Assembly: GCA_018780805.1 (NCBI GenBank)
Contig: JADMJD010000136.1
Span: forward strand, 1 to 59,593
Direction of reading: 5' to 3'
Length of the DNA stretch: 59,593 bases
DNA from: Rubrivivax sp.
Lineage (GTDB): Bacteria > Pseudomonadota > Gammaproteobacteria > Burkholderiales > Burkholderiaceae_C
Part shown: positions 1-7,726 of the stretch, piece after piece
Position numbering within the stretch: position 1 is the stretch's first letter
Layout of the letters: the number at the start of each line of letters is the position of its first letter
Program-made: the position numbers and the translations under genes
Notes under the pieces: generated by a model
Seen by the model: the letters and a program-made list of their open reading frames with translations, nothing else
The model's database searches: none
Told to the model about the DNA's origin: nothing

Positions 1-2
1 AG

Positions 3-545
3 GTCTGGCTCAACGGCATGGAGGTGACGCAGTTCACCTACTTCCAGCAGGTGGGGGGCATCGACTGCAAACCCATCACCGGCGAGATCACCTACGGCCT
101 GGAACGGCTGGCGATGTACCTGCAGGGCGTGGACAACGTCTACGACCTGGTCTGGACCGAAACCGCCCAGGGCAAGCTCTACTACCGCGACGTCTACCAC
201 CAGAACGAGGTGGAGCAGAGCACCTACAACTTCGAGCACAGCGACGTCGATTTCCTGCTGCTGGCCTTTGGCGCGCACGAAAAACAGGCCAAGCACCTGA
301 TGGAGCAGCAGCTTGCGCTGCCGGCCTACGAGCAGGTGCTGAAGGCCGCGCACAGCTTCAACCTGCTGGACGCCCGTGGCGCGATCAGCGTCACCGAACG
401 TGCCGCCTACATCGGCCGCATCCGCAACCTGGCGCGTGCCGTGGCGGCGAGTTACCTGGACAGCCGCGCGCGGCTGGGTTTCCCGATGGCGCCGCTGGCC
501 TGGGCCGACGAAGTGACCGCCCAACGCGCGAAGAAGGCGGCCTGA
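3..545 (+). CDS. glyQ: Glycyl-tRNA synthetase alpha subunit, C-terminal part
   Basis: Alpha chain of the bacterial alpha2beta2 glycyl-tRNA synthetase, which charges tRNA-Gly with glycine in the cytoplasm. The frame is already open at the window edge ([19 protein letters not shown]), so the true start lies upstream. I read this as about the last 180 of roughly 300 residues. The class II segment around [17 protein letters not shown] and the [13 protein letters not shown] region are typical of GlyQ. The next gene, glyS, starts 2 nt after the stop, so the two subunits are co-transcribed and probably translationally coupled. Product is certain; only the start is missing. Confidence 0.97.
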   Translation, partial: VWLNGMEVTQFTYFQQVGGIDCKPITGEITYGLERLAMYLQGVDNVYDLVWTETAQGKLYYRDVYHQNEVEQSTYNFEHSDVDFLLLAFGAHEKQAKHLMEQQLALPAYEQVLKAAHSFNLLDARGAISVTERAAYIGRIRNLARAVAASYLDSRARLGFPMAPLAWADEVTAQRAKKAA

Positions 546-547
546 AC

Positions 548-2653
548 ATGAGCAGCACCAAGAACCTGCTGGTCGAGTTGTTCGTCGAAGAGCTGCCGCC
601 CAAGGCGCTGAAAAAACTCGGCGAAGCCTTTGGCCACGGCCTGCTGGCCGGTCTGCGGGCCCAGGGCCTGGCCACAGATCAATCGGCGCTCAACATCTTT
701 GCGTCGCCGCGCCGCATGGGCGCGCACATCAGCCACGTGGCCGCGGTGGCGGCCGACAAGGCGGTGTCCGTCAAGTTGATGCCCGTCAGCGTGGGCCTGG
801 ACACCAGCGGCGGCGCCACGCCGGCGCTGCTGAAGAAGCTCGCCGCCGTCGGTGCCGATGCCAGCGTGCTGCCGCAGCTCAAGCGCCAGCCCGACGGCAA
901 GGCCGAAGCCCTGTTCCTGGACAGCCTGGTGCCCGGCGTCACGCTGGCCGCCGGCCTGCAGACGGCGCTGGACGACGCACTGGCCAAGCTGCCGATCCCC
1001 AAGCTGATGCAGTACCAGCTCGCCGATGGCTGGACCAGCGTGCACTTCGTTCGTCCCGCGCACGGCCTGGTGGCCTTGCACGGCGCCGACGTGGTGCCGG
1101 TGGCCGCGCTCGGCCTGCAGGCGGGCCGGCAGACGCGCGGCCACCGCTTCGAGGCCACGGTCGACCCGGTGATGCTGCAGGACGCCGACCACTACGAACA
1201 CCAGCTGGCCGAGCAAGGCGCGGTGATCGCCGGCTTCGAGGCCCGTCGCGCCGAGATCCTGCGCCAGCTGGCCGCGGCAGCATCGGCCGAAGGCCTGACG
1301 CCGGTCGACGACACGGCGCTGCTGGACGAGGTGACGGCGCTGGTCGAGCGCCCGCATGTGCTGGTCTGCCGCTTCGAGCCCGAGTTCCTGGCCGTGCCGC
1401 CGGAATGCCTGATCCTGACGATGAAGGCGAACCAGAAGTACTTCCCGCTGCTGGACGCCACGGGCCGGTTGACCGAACGTTTCCTGGTCGTCAGCAACAT
1501 CCGCCCGGCCGACGCCTCGGCCGTGGTGCAGGGCAACGAGCGTGTGGTGCGCCCGCGTCTGGCAGACGCCAAGTTTTTCTTCGACCAGGACCGCAAACAC
1601 ACGCTGGCTTCGCGCGTGCCGGGCCTGGCGAAAGTGGTGTACCACGGCAAGCTGGGCACGCAGGGCGAACGTACTGAGCGGGTACGCAGCATTGCGCTGG
1701 AGATCGCCAATCGCATGGGTGGCGCGACGCTGGCGGCGATGGCCGACCGTGCGGCCGAGTTGGCCAAGGGCGACCTGCTCACCGACATGGTGGGCGAGTT
1801 TCCCGAGCTGCAAGGCATCATGGGCGGGTACTACGCGCGTCACGATGGTGAACCAGAAGCCGTGGCATTTGCCATCGAGGACCACTACAAACCCCGCTTT
1901 GCCGGTGATGCCTTGCCGCGCAACGACGCGGGTCTGGTCGTGGCCCTGGCCGACAAGCTGGAGACGCTGGCCGGCCTGTTCGGCATCGGCCAGCTGCCCA
2001 CCGGCGACAAGGACCCATTTGCGCTGCGCCGCCATGCGCTGGGCGTGATCCGCATGTTGATCGAGCGCGATTTGCCGCTGGCTGTGCCTGTGATCGTCGG
2101 CCTGGCGTTCGCGTCCTTCCCATCCACGCACGGCCAGGCGCAAGCCGAGCTGCAGCACTTCTTGTTCGACCGCCTGGTCGGCAGCTTGCGCGAGCAGGGT
2201 TACAGCGCGCAGGAAGTCGACGCCGTGGTGGCGTTGCGGCCCGAGCGCTGGGGCGACATCGCCAAGCGCTTGGCAGCGGTGCGTGCTTTTGCCGCGTTGC
2301 CCGAGGCGCCGTCGCTCGCCGCGGCCAACAAACGTGTGGGCAACATCCTGCGCAAGTCCGACGAGGTGCCGAACACGCCGCCCGATGCCGCGCTGTATGC
2401 GGAGCCGGCTGAAACCGCCCTGGCCGCGGCGCTGCAGGCCGCCGCGCCGGGCGCCGAGGCGGCATTTGCCGCCGGTGACTACGCCGCGTCGCTGCAGGCG
2501 CTGGCGGTGCTCAAGGCGCCGGTGGACGCGTTTTTCGACGCCGTGATGGTCAACGCCGACGATCCGGCGCTGCGCCGAAACCGCCTGGCGCTGCTGAAGG
2601 CGCTGCACGACGCGATGAACCGCGTCGCCGACCTGTCGCGCCTGGCCAGCTGA
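548..2653 (+). CDS. glyS: Glycyl-tRNA synthetase beta subunit
   Basis: Beta chain (701 residues, a normal length) of the alpha2beta2 glycyl-tRNA synthetase; it supplies the tRNA recognition and HD-like domains. It opens with MSSTKNLLVELFVEELPPKAL, where LLVELFVEELPPKAL is the canonical GlyS beginning. Further landmarks are VLVCRFEPEFLAVPPECLI and the FALRRHALGVIRMLIE segment in the second half. The ATG lies 2 nt after the glyQ stop, and a GAACATGAG context without its own strong Shine-Dalgarno fits coupling to glyQ. Nothing looks broken. The gene leads directly into gmhB, the usual order in Burkholderiales. Confidence 0.98.
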   Translation: MSSTKNLLVELFVEELPPKALKKLGEAFGHGLLAGLRAQGLATDQSALNIFASPRRMGAHISHVAAVAADKAVSVKLMPVSVGLDTSGGATPALLKKLAAVGADASVLPQLKRQPDGKAEALFLDSLVPGVTLAAGLQTALDDALAKLPIPKLMQYQLADGWTSVHFVRPAHGLVALHGADVVPVAALGLQAGRQTRGHRFEATVDPVMLQDADHYEHQLAEQGAVIAGFEARRAEILRQLAAAASAEGLTPVDDTALLDEVTALVERPHVLVCRFEPEFLAVPPECLILTMKANQKYFPLLDATGRLTERFLVVSNIRPADASAVVQGNERVVRPRLADAKFFFDQDRKHTLASRVPGLAKVVYHGKLGTQGERTERVRSIALEIANRMGGATLAAMADRAAELAKGDLLTDMVGEFPELQGIMGGYYARHDGEPEAVAFAIEDHYKPRFAGDALPRNDAGLVVALADKLETLAGLFGIGQLPTGDKDPFALRRHALGVIRMLIERDLPLAVPVIVGLAFASFPSTHGQAQAELQHFLFDRLVGSLREQGYSAQEVDAVVALRPERWGDIAKRLAAVRAFAALPEAPSLAAANKRVGNILRKSDEVPNTPPDAALYAEPAETALAAALQAAAPGAEAAFAAGDYAASLQALAVLKAPVDAFFDAVMVNADDPALRRNRLALLKALHDAMNRVADLSRLAS

Positions 2654-2663
2654 GGACCGTCCC

Positions 2664-3263
2664 ATGCACCCCGTCAAGCTCGTCATCCTCGGCCGCGACG
2701 GTGTGCTCAACGTCTACCGCGAAGACCATGTCAAGGCGCCGGAAGAATGGATCCCGGTGCACGGCGCGCTGGAGGCCGTGGCCCGGCTGAACCACGCCGG
2801 CTGGCACACCGTGGTGGCCACCAACCAGGCCGGCATCGGCCGCGGCATGATCGACATGGCCTCGGTCAACGCGGTGCACGCGCACATGAACCGGCAGCTG
2901 ATGGCGCTGGGTGGCCGGATCGACGCCGTGTTCTTCTGCCCGCACACGCCAGAAGAAGGCTGTGACTGCCGCAAGCCGCTGCCCGGCATGCTGCAGGACA
3001 TCGCGCTGCGCTACGGGGCCGACCTGTCAGCGGTGCCGATGGTGGGCGACACGCTGCGCGACCTGCAGGCCGCGGCCGCCGCCGGTTGCCCGCCGCACCT
3101 GGTGCTGACCGGCCGCGCTGCCGCGCTGGACGAGGCCACGCTGGCCCAGCATGTGGCGCAGGTGCCCGCGGCGCGCGTGCACCGCGACCTGCCAGCCTTT
3201 GCCGACTGGCTGCTGAACAAGGACCACATCGCCGATTCCGGCGCAGGAGCGCTGGGCGCATGA
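2664..3263 (+). CDS. gmhB: D,D-heptose 1,7-bisphosphate 7-phosphatase-like HAD protein, nucleophile Asp replaced
   Basis: HAD-superfamily protein of the GmhB type, which removes the C7 phosphate from heptose 1,7-bisphosphate on the way to ADP-heptose for LPS inner core. At 199 residues the length fits. The Zn-loop ligands (CPH near residue 92, then CDC), the TNQ motif II, the RKP lysine and the VGDTLRDL acidic motif are all present. Motif I reads ILGRDGVLN where the family has DRDG. The phosphorylated aspartate is therefore Gly10 (codon GGC), while the second Asp (Asp12) is kept. Either the protein is no longer a normal phosphatase, or this lineage uses a variant chemistry. It overlaps plsC by ATGA. 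Confidence 0.85.
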   Translation: MHPVKLVILGRDGVLNVYREDHVKAPEEWIPVHGALEAVARLNHAGWHTVVATNQAGIGRGMIDMASVNAVHAHMNRQLMALGGRIDAVFFCPHTPEEGCDCRKPLPGMLQDIALRYGADLSAVPMVGDTLRDLQAAAAAGCPPHLVLTGRAAALDEATLAQHVAQVPAARVHRDLPAFADWLLNKDHIADSGAGALGA

Positions 3264-4012
3264 AACCGGTCTGGGCCTTGCGCTCGTTTGTCTTCGTGCT
3301 GTTCCTCACCGTCACGGTGATCCCCTGGGCCCTGGCGGTGCTGGTGTTCAGCCTCTTCGGCAGCCCCACGGCCATCTACTGGATGTGCGCCGGCTGGCTG
3401 AAGGTGGCCATCTGGGGCGCGCGTGTCATCTGTGGCGTGCGCCACCGTGTCACCGGCATGGAAAACGTGCCCACCGCGGCCGACGGCCGGGCCGCGGTGC
3501 TGCTGGCCTCCAAACACCAGAGCACCTGGGAGACGTTTGCCTACCCGGCGCTGATGCCGCACCCCCTGGCCTACGTGTTCAAGCGCGAGCTGCTGTACGT
3601 GCCGTTTTTCGGCTGGGCCATGAGCCGCATGGACATGATCCACATCGACCGCAGCAAACGCGCCGAGGCCTGGAACAAGGTGGCCGCGCAGGGCCAGCGC
3701 ATCATGGGCCAGGGCGGCTGGGTCATCATGTTCCCCGAAGGCACCCGCGCGGCGCGGGGCCAGCAGGGCACCTACAAGGGCGGCGCGGCGCGCCTGGCCA
3801 TCGCCACCGGCACACCCATCGTGCCGATCGCGGTGAACTCCGCGGTCTGCTGGCCACGCAAGAGCTGGCTGCTGCGGCCGGGGGTGATCGATGTGGTCAT
3901 CGGCCGGCCAATCCCGGTGGCCGGGCGCGAGCAGGACGAGCTGATGCGCGAGGTCGAGACCTGGATCGAGACCGAGATGCGCCGCATCGACCCCAGCGCC
4001 TACCTGTCCTAG
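3260..4012 (+). CDS. plsC: 1-acyl-sn-glycerol-3-phosphate acyltransferase
   Basis: LPLAT-family enzyme (250 residues) that acylates lysophosphatidate to phosphatidate at the inner membrane. The N-terminus is a hydrophobic stretch (about residues 8-35) that should anchor it. The catalytic block is KHQSTWET with His86 and Glu91 (an HX4E form of the usual HX4D), and FPEGTR lies at about 158-163. An upstream in-frame extension exists, but the ATG at 3260 overlaps the gmhB stop as ATGA and starts directly at the membrane segment, so I chose it. Last gene of the glyQS-gmhB-plsC run; a hairpin repeat follows immediately. Confidence 0.95.
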   Translation: MKPVWALRSFVFVLFLTVTVIPWALAVLVFSLFGSPTAIYWMCAGWLKVAIWGARVICGVRHRVTGMENVPTAADGRAAVLLASKHQSTWETFAYPALMPHPLAYVFKRELLYVPFFGWAMSRMDMIHIDRSKRAEAWNKVAAQGQRIMGQGGWVIMFPEGTRAARGQQGTYKGGAARLAIATGTPIVPIAVNSAVCWPRKSWLLRPGVIDVVIGRPIPVAGREQDELMREVETWIETEMRRIDPSAYLS

Positions 4013-4019
4013 CGCCCCC

Positions 4020-4097
4020 ACGGGGCCGCGCCCAGCCCGCCCCCAGCCCGCCCCCCGAGGGGGGTTGAGGTGCCGGGCCAAGCCGGTTCACCTCAAG
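4020..4097. repeat. Intergenic hairpin repeat, type I, copy A
   Basis: GC-rich noncoding element between plsC and the convergent racemase gene. It contains an 11-bp tandem duplication (CCCAGCCCGCC twice), then a CCCCCC-GA-GGGGGG hairpin (about 4051-4064). A second stem-loop follows: TTGAGGTG (4065-4072) pairs with CACCTCAA (4089-4096) around an inner CCGG/CCGG pair. The racemase stop codon (4093-4095, minus strand) lies inside the second stem. The layout matches the copy at 49362-49437, with compensatory changes in the stem. It may act as a bidirectional transcription end. Confidence 0.75.
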
Positions 4098-4833
4098 AGC
4101 CCAGCGGCGCCGCCCAGCCCACGTAGGCCTTGGGCAGCGGCGCGGCGTAGTCGCCGTGTTTGCTGGTGCCCAGGCCCAGCGCCGCCAGGCCCTCGGCAAA
4201 CTTGACGGCCACGGCCACACCGTCGATCACTGGCACGCCCAGGCGCTGCTGCAGCGTGGCGCACAGCGCGGCCATGCCGGCGCAGCCCAGCACGATGGCG
4301 CCGCTGCGGTCTCTCTCCAGCGCCTGGCGGGCAGCCGCTTCGATGCGGGCCACGGTGTCTTCGCCGCAGGCCTCCAGGTCCAGCACCGGGATGTCGGTGC
4401 CGTGGATGCCGCGGCATTGGCGCTCGAAACCGTGGCGCTGCACCAGGTGCTCGGCGATCACGCAGGTGCGTGTCATCGTCGTGACGACCGAAAAGCCGGT
4501 GGCCAGCATGGCTGCCGCGTGGAAGGCTGCTTCGGCGATGCCCAGCACCGGGGCACGGGTCGCTTCGCGTGCCGCGTCCAGGCCGGGGTCGCCAAAACAG
4601 GCGATGACCACTGCGTCGTGCGCCGGTGCCTGGTGCACCTGCTCGGCCACGCCGGCCGCGGCGATGGCCTCGTCGAAATGCCCCTCGATGGAGCGCGGGC
4701 CGAAGCTCGGCTGCACCGCCAGGATGGTGGTCCCCGGCGCTGCCACGGCACGTGCGGCGGCCGCGATGCCGGCCGTCATCGCGGCCGAGGTGTTGGGGTT
4801 CACGAGCAGGATTTTCACAGGGTCAACTCGCAT
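4093..4833 (-). CDS. Asp/Glu/hydantoin racemase family protein (hydantoin or allantoin racemase-like)
   Basis: Cofactor-independent racemase fold. The start region VKILLVNPNTSAAMT is the family hallmark. Two catalytic cysteines sit in the expected places: one in VIACFGDPGLDAA, the other in IVLGCAGMAAL. Family members interconvert stereoisomers of hydantoins, allantoin (HpxA) or Asp/Glu; the substrate cannot be read from sequence. Start is uncertain. The ATG at 4833 and a GTG at 4818 (preceded by GAG) are both plausible. A longer frame to 4866 would run through a GntR-type operator and is unlikely. It is divergent from the ABC importer at 5014 and probably shares its regulation. Confidence 0.82.
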   Translation of the reverse strand: MRVDPVKILLVNPNTSAAMTAGIAAAARAVAAPGTTILAVQPSFGPRSIEGHFDEAIAAAGVAEQVHQAPAHDAVVIACFGDPGLDAAREATRAPVLGIAEAAFHAAAMLATGFSVVTTMTRTCVIAEHLVQRHGFERQCRGIHGTDIPVLDLEACGEDTVARIEAAARQALERDRSGAIVLGCAGMAALCATLQQRLGVPVIDGVAVAVKFAEGLAALGLGTSKHGDYAAPLPKAYVGWAAPLGS

Positions 4834-4845
4834 GCTGTTGGTGCA

Positions 4846-4858
4846 GATCGTATACAAA
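4846..4858. promoter_or_regulatory. Candidate GntR-family operator, site 1
   Basis: GATCGTATACAAA, whose core TCGTATACAA fits the GntR half-site pattern TNGT-NN-ACNA exactly. It lies just upstream of the racemase start in the divergent intergenic region. A near-perfect inverted copy (12 of 13 positions) lies at 4936-4948. The GntR/FCD gene at 12323 is the obvious candidate binder. Inference from pattern only. Confidence 0.5.
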
Positions 4859-4935
4859 ATGGCCATCGCCCAGCGGGCTGCGAGGTCTCATGCACAGACA
4901 AGGTGCGTTTGTCTCGGGTCGGTGGTGGCATAGCG

Positions 4936-4948
4936 TTTGCATACGATC
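4936..4948. promoter_or_regulatory. Candidate GntR-family operator, site 2
   Basis: TTTGCATACGATC, the reverse complement of site 1 with one change. Centre-to-centre distance to site 1 is 90 bp. It lies 66 bp before the importer start at 5014, so it is placed to control that side of the divergent promoter; the pair could allow looping. Confidence 0.45.
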
Positions 4949-5013
4949 TTTCAGAAGCACGGATCGCACCAAGGGTCGCCGTGCACGCCCCGCACCATCC
5001 TCCAGGAGTCGAC

Positions 5014-6663
5014 ATGAGCGCTTTCATTCCCTGCCCCCGTCGGGCTGCCGTCCTGCTGGCGGTGGCCACGCTGCTGGGCGGTGCCGCCCAGGCCCAGGAA
5101 AAGGTTCTTCGCATCGCGATGACCGCCGCCGACATCCCACGCACGCTGGGCCAGCCCGACCAGGGCTTCGAGGGCAACCGCTTCACCGGCATCCCGATGT
5201 ACGACGCACTGACGCACTGGGATTTGTCCAAGGCCGACGCCGCGAGTGTGCTGATCCCCGGCCTGGCCACCAGCTGGGCGGTGGACGCCAAGGACAAGAC
5301 CAAGTGGGTCTTCAAGCTGCGCCCGGGCGTGAAGTTTCACGACGGCAGCGCGCTGACCGCCGACGCCGTGGTCTGGAACGTGCGCAAGGTGCTGGACAAG
5401 GACGCGCCGCACTTCGACGCCAGCCAGGTCGGTGTGACCGCCAGCCGCATGCCCACGCTGCGCAGCGCGAAGAAGATCGACGACCTGACGGTGGAGTTGA
5501 CCACCAGCGAACCCGATGCCTTTTTGCCGCTGAACCTGACCAACCTCTTCATGGCCAGCCCCGCCCACTGGCAGAAGAAGTTCGACGCCGCCCCGGGTGC
5601 CACGCCGGCCGACAAGTCCAAGGCCGCCTGGACGGCGTTTGCTGCCGATGCCAGCGGCAGCGGCCCGTTCAAGATGGCGCGTTTCGTGCCGCGTGAACGC
5701 CTGGAGATGGTGGCCAACAAGGCTTACTGGGACGCCAAGCGCACGCCCAAGATCGACCGTGTGGTGATGCTGCCGATGCCTGAGGCGAACGCCCGCACCG
5801 CCGCGCTGCTGTCGGGCCAGGTGGACTGGATCGAAGCGCCGTCGCCCGATGCGATGGCCTCCATCCAGAGCCGCGGCCACAAGATCTACTTCAACCAGCA
5901 GCCGCACGTGTGGCCCTGGCAGCTGAGCTTTGCCGAAGGTTCGCCCTGGCTGGACAAACGGGTGCGCCAGGCCGCCAACCTGTGCGTGGACCGCACCGGC
6001 CTGCTCAAGTTTCTGGGCGGCATGATGGGCGTGCCCAAGGGCACGGTGCCTCCGGGCCACCCGTGGTGGGGCAACCCCTCGTTCGACATCCGCTACGACC
6101 CGCCCGCGGCGCTGAAGTTGATGGCCGAAGCTGGCCACAGCCCGGCCAAGCCGCTGAAGGTGAAGGTGCAGATCTCCGCCAGCGGCTCGGGCCAGATGCA
6201 GCCGCTGCCGATGAACGAGTTCGTGCAGCAGAGCTTGAAGCAGTGCGGTTTCGATGTGCAGTTCGACGTCATCGAATGGAACACGCTGTTCACCAACTGG
6301 CGCAAGGGCGTGAAGGACCCGTCGGCCAATGGCGCCAACGCGATCAACGTCAGCTTTGCAGCGATGGACCCGTTTTTCGCGATGGTGCGATTTGCCAGCA
6401 CCAAGACCTTCCCGCCGGTCTCCAACAACTGGGGCTACTTCGGCAACGCCGAGATCGACAAGCTGATCGCCGACGCGCGCACCAGCTTCGAAGACAAGGC
6501 GCGCGACGCCGCGCTGGCCAAGCTGCACGCCCGCATCGTTGACGAGGCGGCCTTCGTCTGGATCGCACACGACGTCGGCCCGCGGGCGATGAGCGCCAAG
6601 GTCAAGGGTGTGGTGCAGCCGCGCAGCTGGTTCATCGACATCGCGCCGATGAGCATCGAGTAA
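5014..6663 (+). CDS. ABC transporter substrate-binding protein, peptide/solute family 5
   Basis: Periplasmic binding protein (549 residues) of the SBP_bac_5 (DppA/OppA-like) family. It has a Sec signal peptide: RR at 9-10, hydrophobic core 11-24, probable cleavage after AQA at residue 27. The mature start EKVLRIAMTAADIPRTLG and the segment KTKWVFKLRPGVKFHDGSAL are diagnostic of the family. ATG 5014 has AGGAG five bases upstream; a longer open frame reaches 4156 but only runs antisense over the racemase. First gene of a five-gene run (binding protein, two permeases, two ATPases, amidase follows). The ligand is unknown; neighbours suggest a ureide, hydantoin or amidated compound rather than a peptide. 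Confidence 0.93.
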   Translation: MSAFIPCPRRAAVLLAVATLLGGAAQAQEKVLRIAMTAADIPRTLGQPDQGFEGNRFTGIPMYDALTHWDLSKADAASVLIPGLATSWAVDAKDKTKWVFKLRPGVKFHDGSALTADAVVWNVRKVLDKDAPHFDASQVGVTASRMPTLRSAKKIDDLTVELTTSEPDAFLPLNLTNLFMASPAHWQKKFDAAPGATPADKSKAAWTAFAADASGSGPFKMARFVPRERLEMVANKAYWDAKRTPKIDRVVMLPMPEANARTAALLSGQVDWIEAPSPDAMASIQSRGHKIYFNQQPHVWPWQLSFAEGSPWLDKRVRQAANLCVDRTGLLKFLGGMMGVPKGTVPPGHPWWGNPSFDIRYDPPAALKLMAEAGHSPAKPLKVKVQISASGSGQMQPLPMNEFVQQSLKQCGFDVQFDVIEWNTLFTNWRKGVKDPSANGANAINVSFAAMDPFFAMVRFASTKTFPPVSNNWGYFGNAEIDKLIADARTSFEDKARDAALAKLHARIVDEAAFVWIAHDVGPRAMSAKVKGVVQPRSWFIDIAPMSIE

Positions 6664-6688
6664 CGCGGCTCAGGTCAGGCAGCGCACC

Positions 6689-7642
6689 ATGTTCACCTTT
6701 CTGCTGCGCCGCCTGCTCTACGCGCTGCCCATCATGGCCGGCGTGGCGCTGGTCTGTTTTGCGCTGGTGCACCTGTCGCCGGGTGATCCGCTGGTCAGCA
6801 TCCTGCCGCCGGACGCCAGCGTGGAGTTGCAGAACCAGCTGCGCACGCTTTACGGCTTTGATCGCAGCCTGCCGGAGCAGTTCTTCAGCTGGGTCTGGCG
6901 TGCGCTGCAGGGTGACCTGGGCACCAGCATCGCCACCAGCCGGCCGGTGACGGACGAGGTGCTGAAGGCCGTGGTCAACACCTTGCGGCTGGCGGTGCTG
7001 GCCACCTTGATCGGCTTCATCTTCGGCTGCCTGTTCGGCTTCGTTGCGGGTTATTTCCAGAACAGCTGGATCGACAAGGCCGCCAGCTTCACCGCGGTGC
7101 TGGGTGTCAGCGTGCCGCATTACTGGCTGGGCATGGTGATGGTGATCGCCTTCGCGGTGCTGTTGCCCTGGTTGCCGGCCAGCGGCGCCGGGCCGGGCAG
7201 CAGCGCCGACTGGGTGTGGAACTGGGAACACCTGCAGTACATGGTGCTGCCGGCGCTGACGATGAGCGTGATCCCGATGGGCATCATCGCGCGCACTGTG
7301 CGCGCGCTGGTGGCCGACATCCTGGCGCAGGAGTTCGTGGTCGGCCTGCGCGCCAAGGGCCTGACCGACTTCGGCATCTTCCGCCACGTGGTCAAGAATG
7401 CCGCGCCCACGGCGCTGGCGGTGATGGGCCTGCAGCTGGGGTATCTGCTGGGCGGCAGCATCCTGATCGAAACCGTGTTCGCCTGGCCGGGCACCGGTTT
7501 CCTGCTCAACAGCGCGATCTTCCAGCGCGACCTGCCGCTGCTGCAGGGCACGATCCTCGTGCTGGCGATGTTCTTCGTCGTGCTGAACCTGGTCGTGGAC
7601 GTGATCCAGACGCTGCTCGATCCACGCATTGCCCGGGGCTGA
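6689..7642 (+). CDS. ABC transporter permease, DppB/OppB type
   Basis: Inner-membrane permease (317 residues) that pairs with the product at 7727 in a Dpp/Opp-type importer. The N-terminus FLLRRLLYALPIMAGVALV is the standard first membrane helix of DppB proteins, followed by the periplasmic LSPGDPLVSILPPDAS segment. The cytoplasmic EAA-type loop appears around EFVVGLRAKGLTDFGIFRHVVKNA, the contact site for the ATPases. It starts 25 bp after the binding-protein stop. The stop is followed by a hairpin repeat that carries a small open frame before the next gene. Confidence 0.93.
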   Translation: MFTFLLRRLLYALPIMAGVALVCFALVHLSPGDPLVSILPPDASVELQNQLRTLYGFDRSLPEQFFSWVWRALQGDLGTSIATSRPVTDEVLKAVVNTLRLAVLATLIGFIFGCLFGFVAGYFQNSWIDKAASFTAVLGVSVPHYWLGMVMVIAFAVLLPWLPASGAGPGSSADWVWNWEHLQYMVLPALTMSVIPMGIIARTVRALVADILAQEFVVGLRAKGLTDFGIFRHVVKNAAPTALAVMGLQLGYLLGGSILIETVFAWPGTGFLLNSAIFQRDLPLLQGTILVLAMFFVVLNLVVDVIQTLLDPRIARG

Positions 7643-7646
7643 CACG

Positions 7647-7724
7647 ATGCAACCCCCACGCTCACTTTGTTCGCTGCCCCCCAAGGGGGCGCGTCAGTCC
7701 CTTCGGACGGCCGTGTGGGACTGA
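7647..7724 (+). CDS. Repeat-encoded 25-codon minicistron between two permease genes
   Basis: Short open frame starting MQPPRSLCSLPPKG, formed entirely by an intergenic hairpin repeat. Its ATG lies 4 nt after the dppB-like stop, and its TGA ends 2 nt before the dppC-like ATG. The underlying DNA has a CCCCCC-AA-GGGGG hairpin (about 7677-7689) and a terminal stem CAGTCCC (7695-7701) with GGGACTG (7717-7723). The left and right junctions resemble each other (CTGACACGATGC against CTGACCATGC), as after a small duplication. No known domain. I infer it keeps ribosomes moving across the repeat; a functional peptide is not claimed. Confidence 0.4.
   Translation: MQPPRSLCSLPPKGARQSLRTAVWD
7651..7723. 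repeat. Intergenic hairpin repeat, type II, copy B
   Basis: Separates two permease genes that would normally abut. It shares CTC-N-CT..CGCTGCCCCCC..GGG..GCGCG and a distal ..GGNCGGCCG.. block with the copy at 41753-41824. The distal arms differ between copies (CAGTCCC/GGGACTG here, GCCGGC/GCCGGC there) yet are self-complementary in each. Confidence 0.65.
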
Positions 7725-7726
7725 CC

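Noticed and set aside
452..2710. 752-residue minus-strand open frame over glyS
   Set aside because: His/Arg/Gln-rich shadow of glyS produced by the high-GC third-position bias; no domain and no independent start signal.
3086..3259. Upstream in-frame extension of plsC
   Set aside because: It is gmhB sequence in another frame; the ATGA overlap at 3260 and the immediate membrane helix mark the real start.
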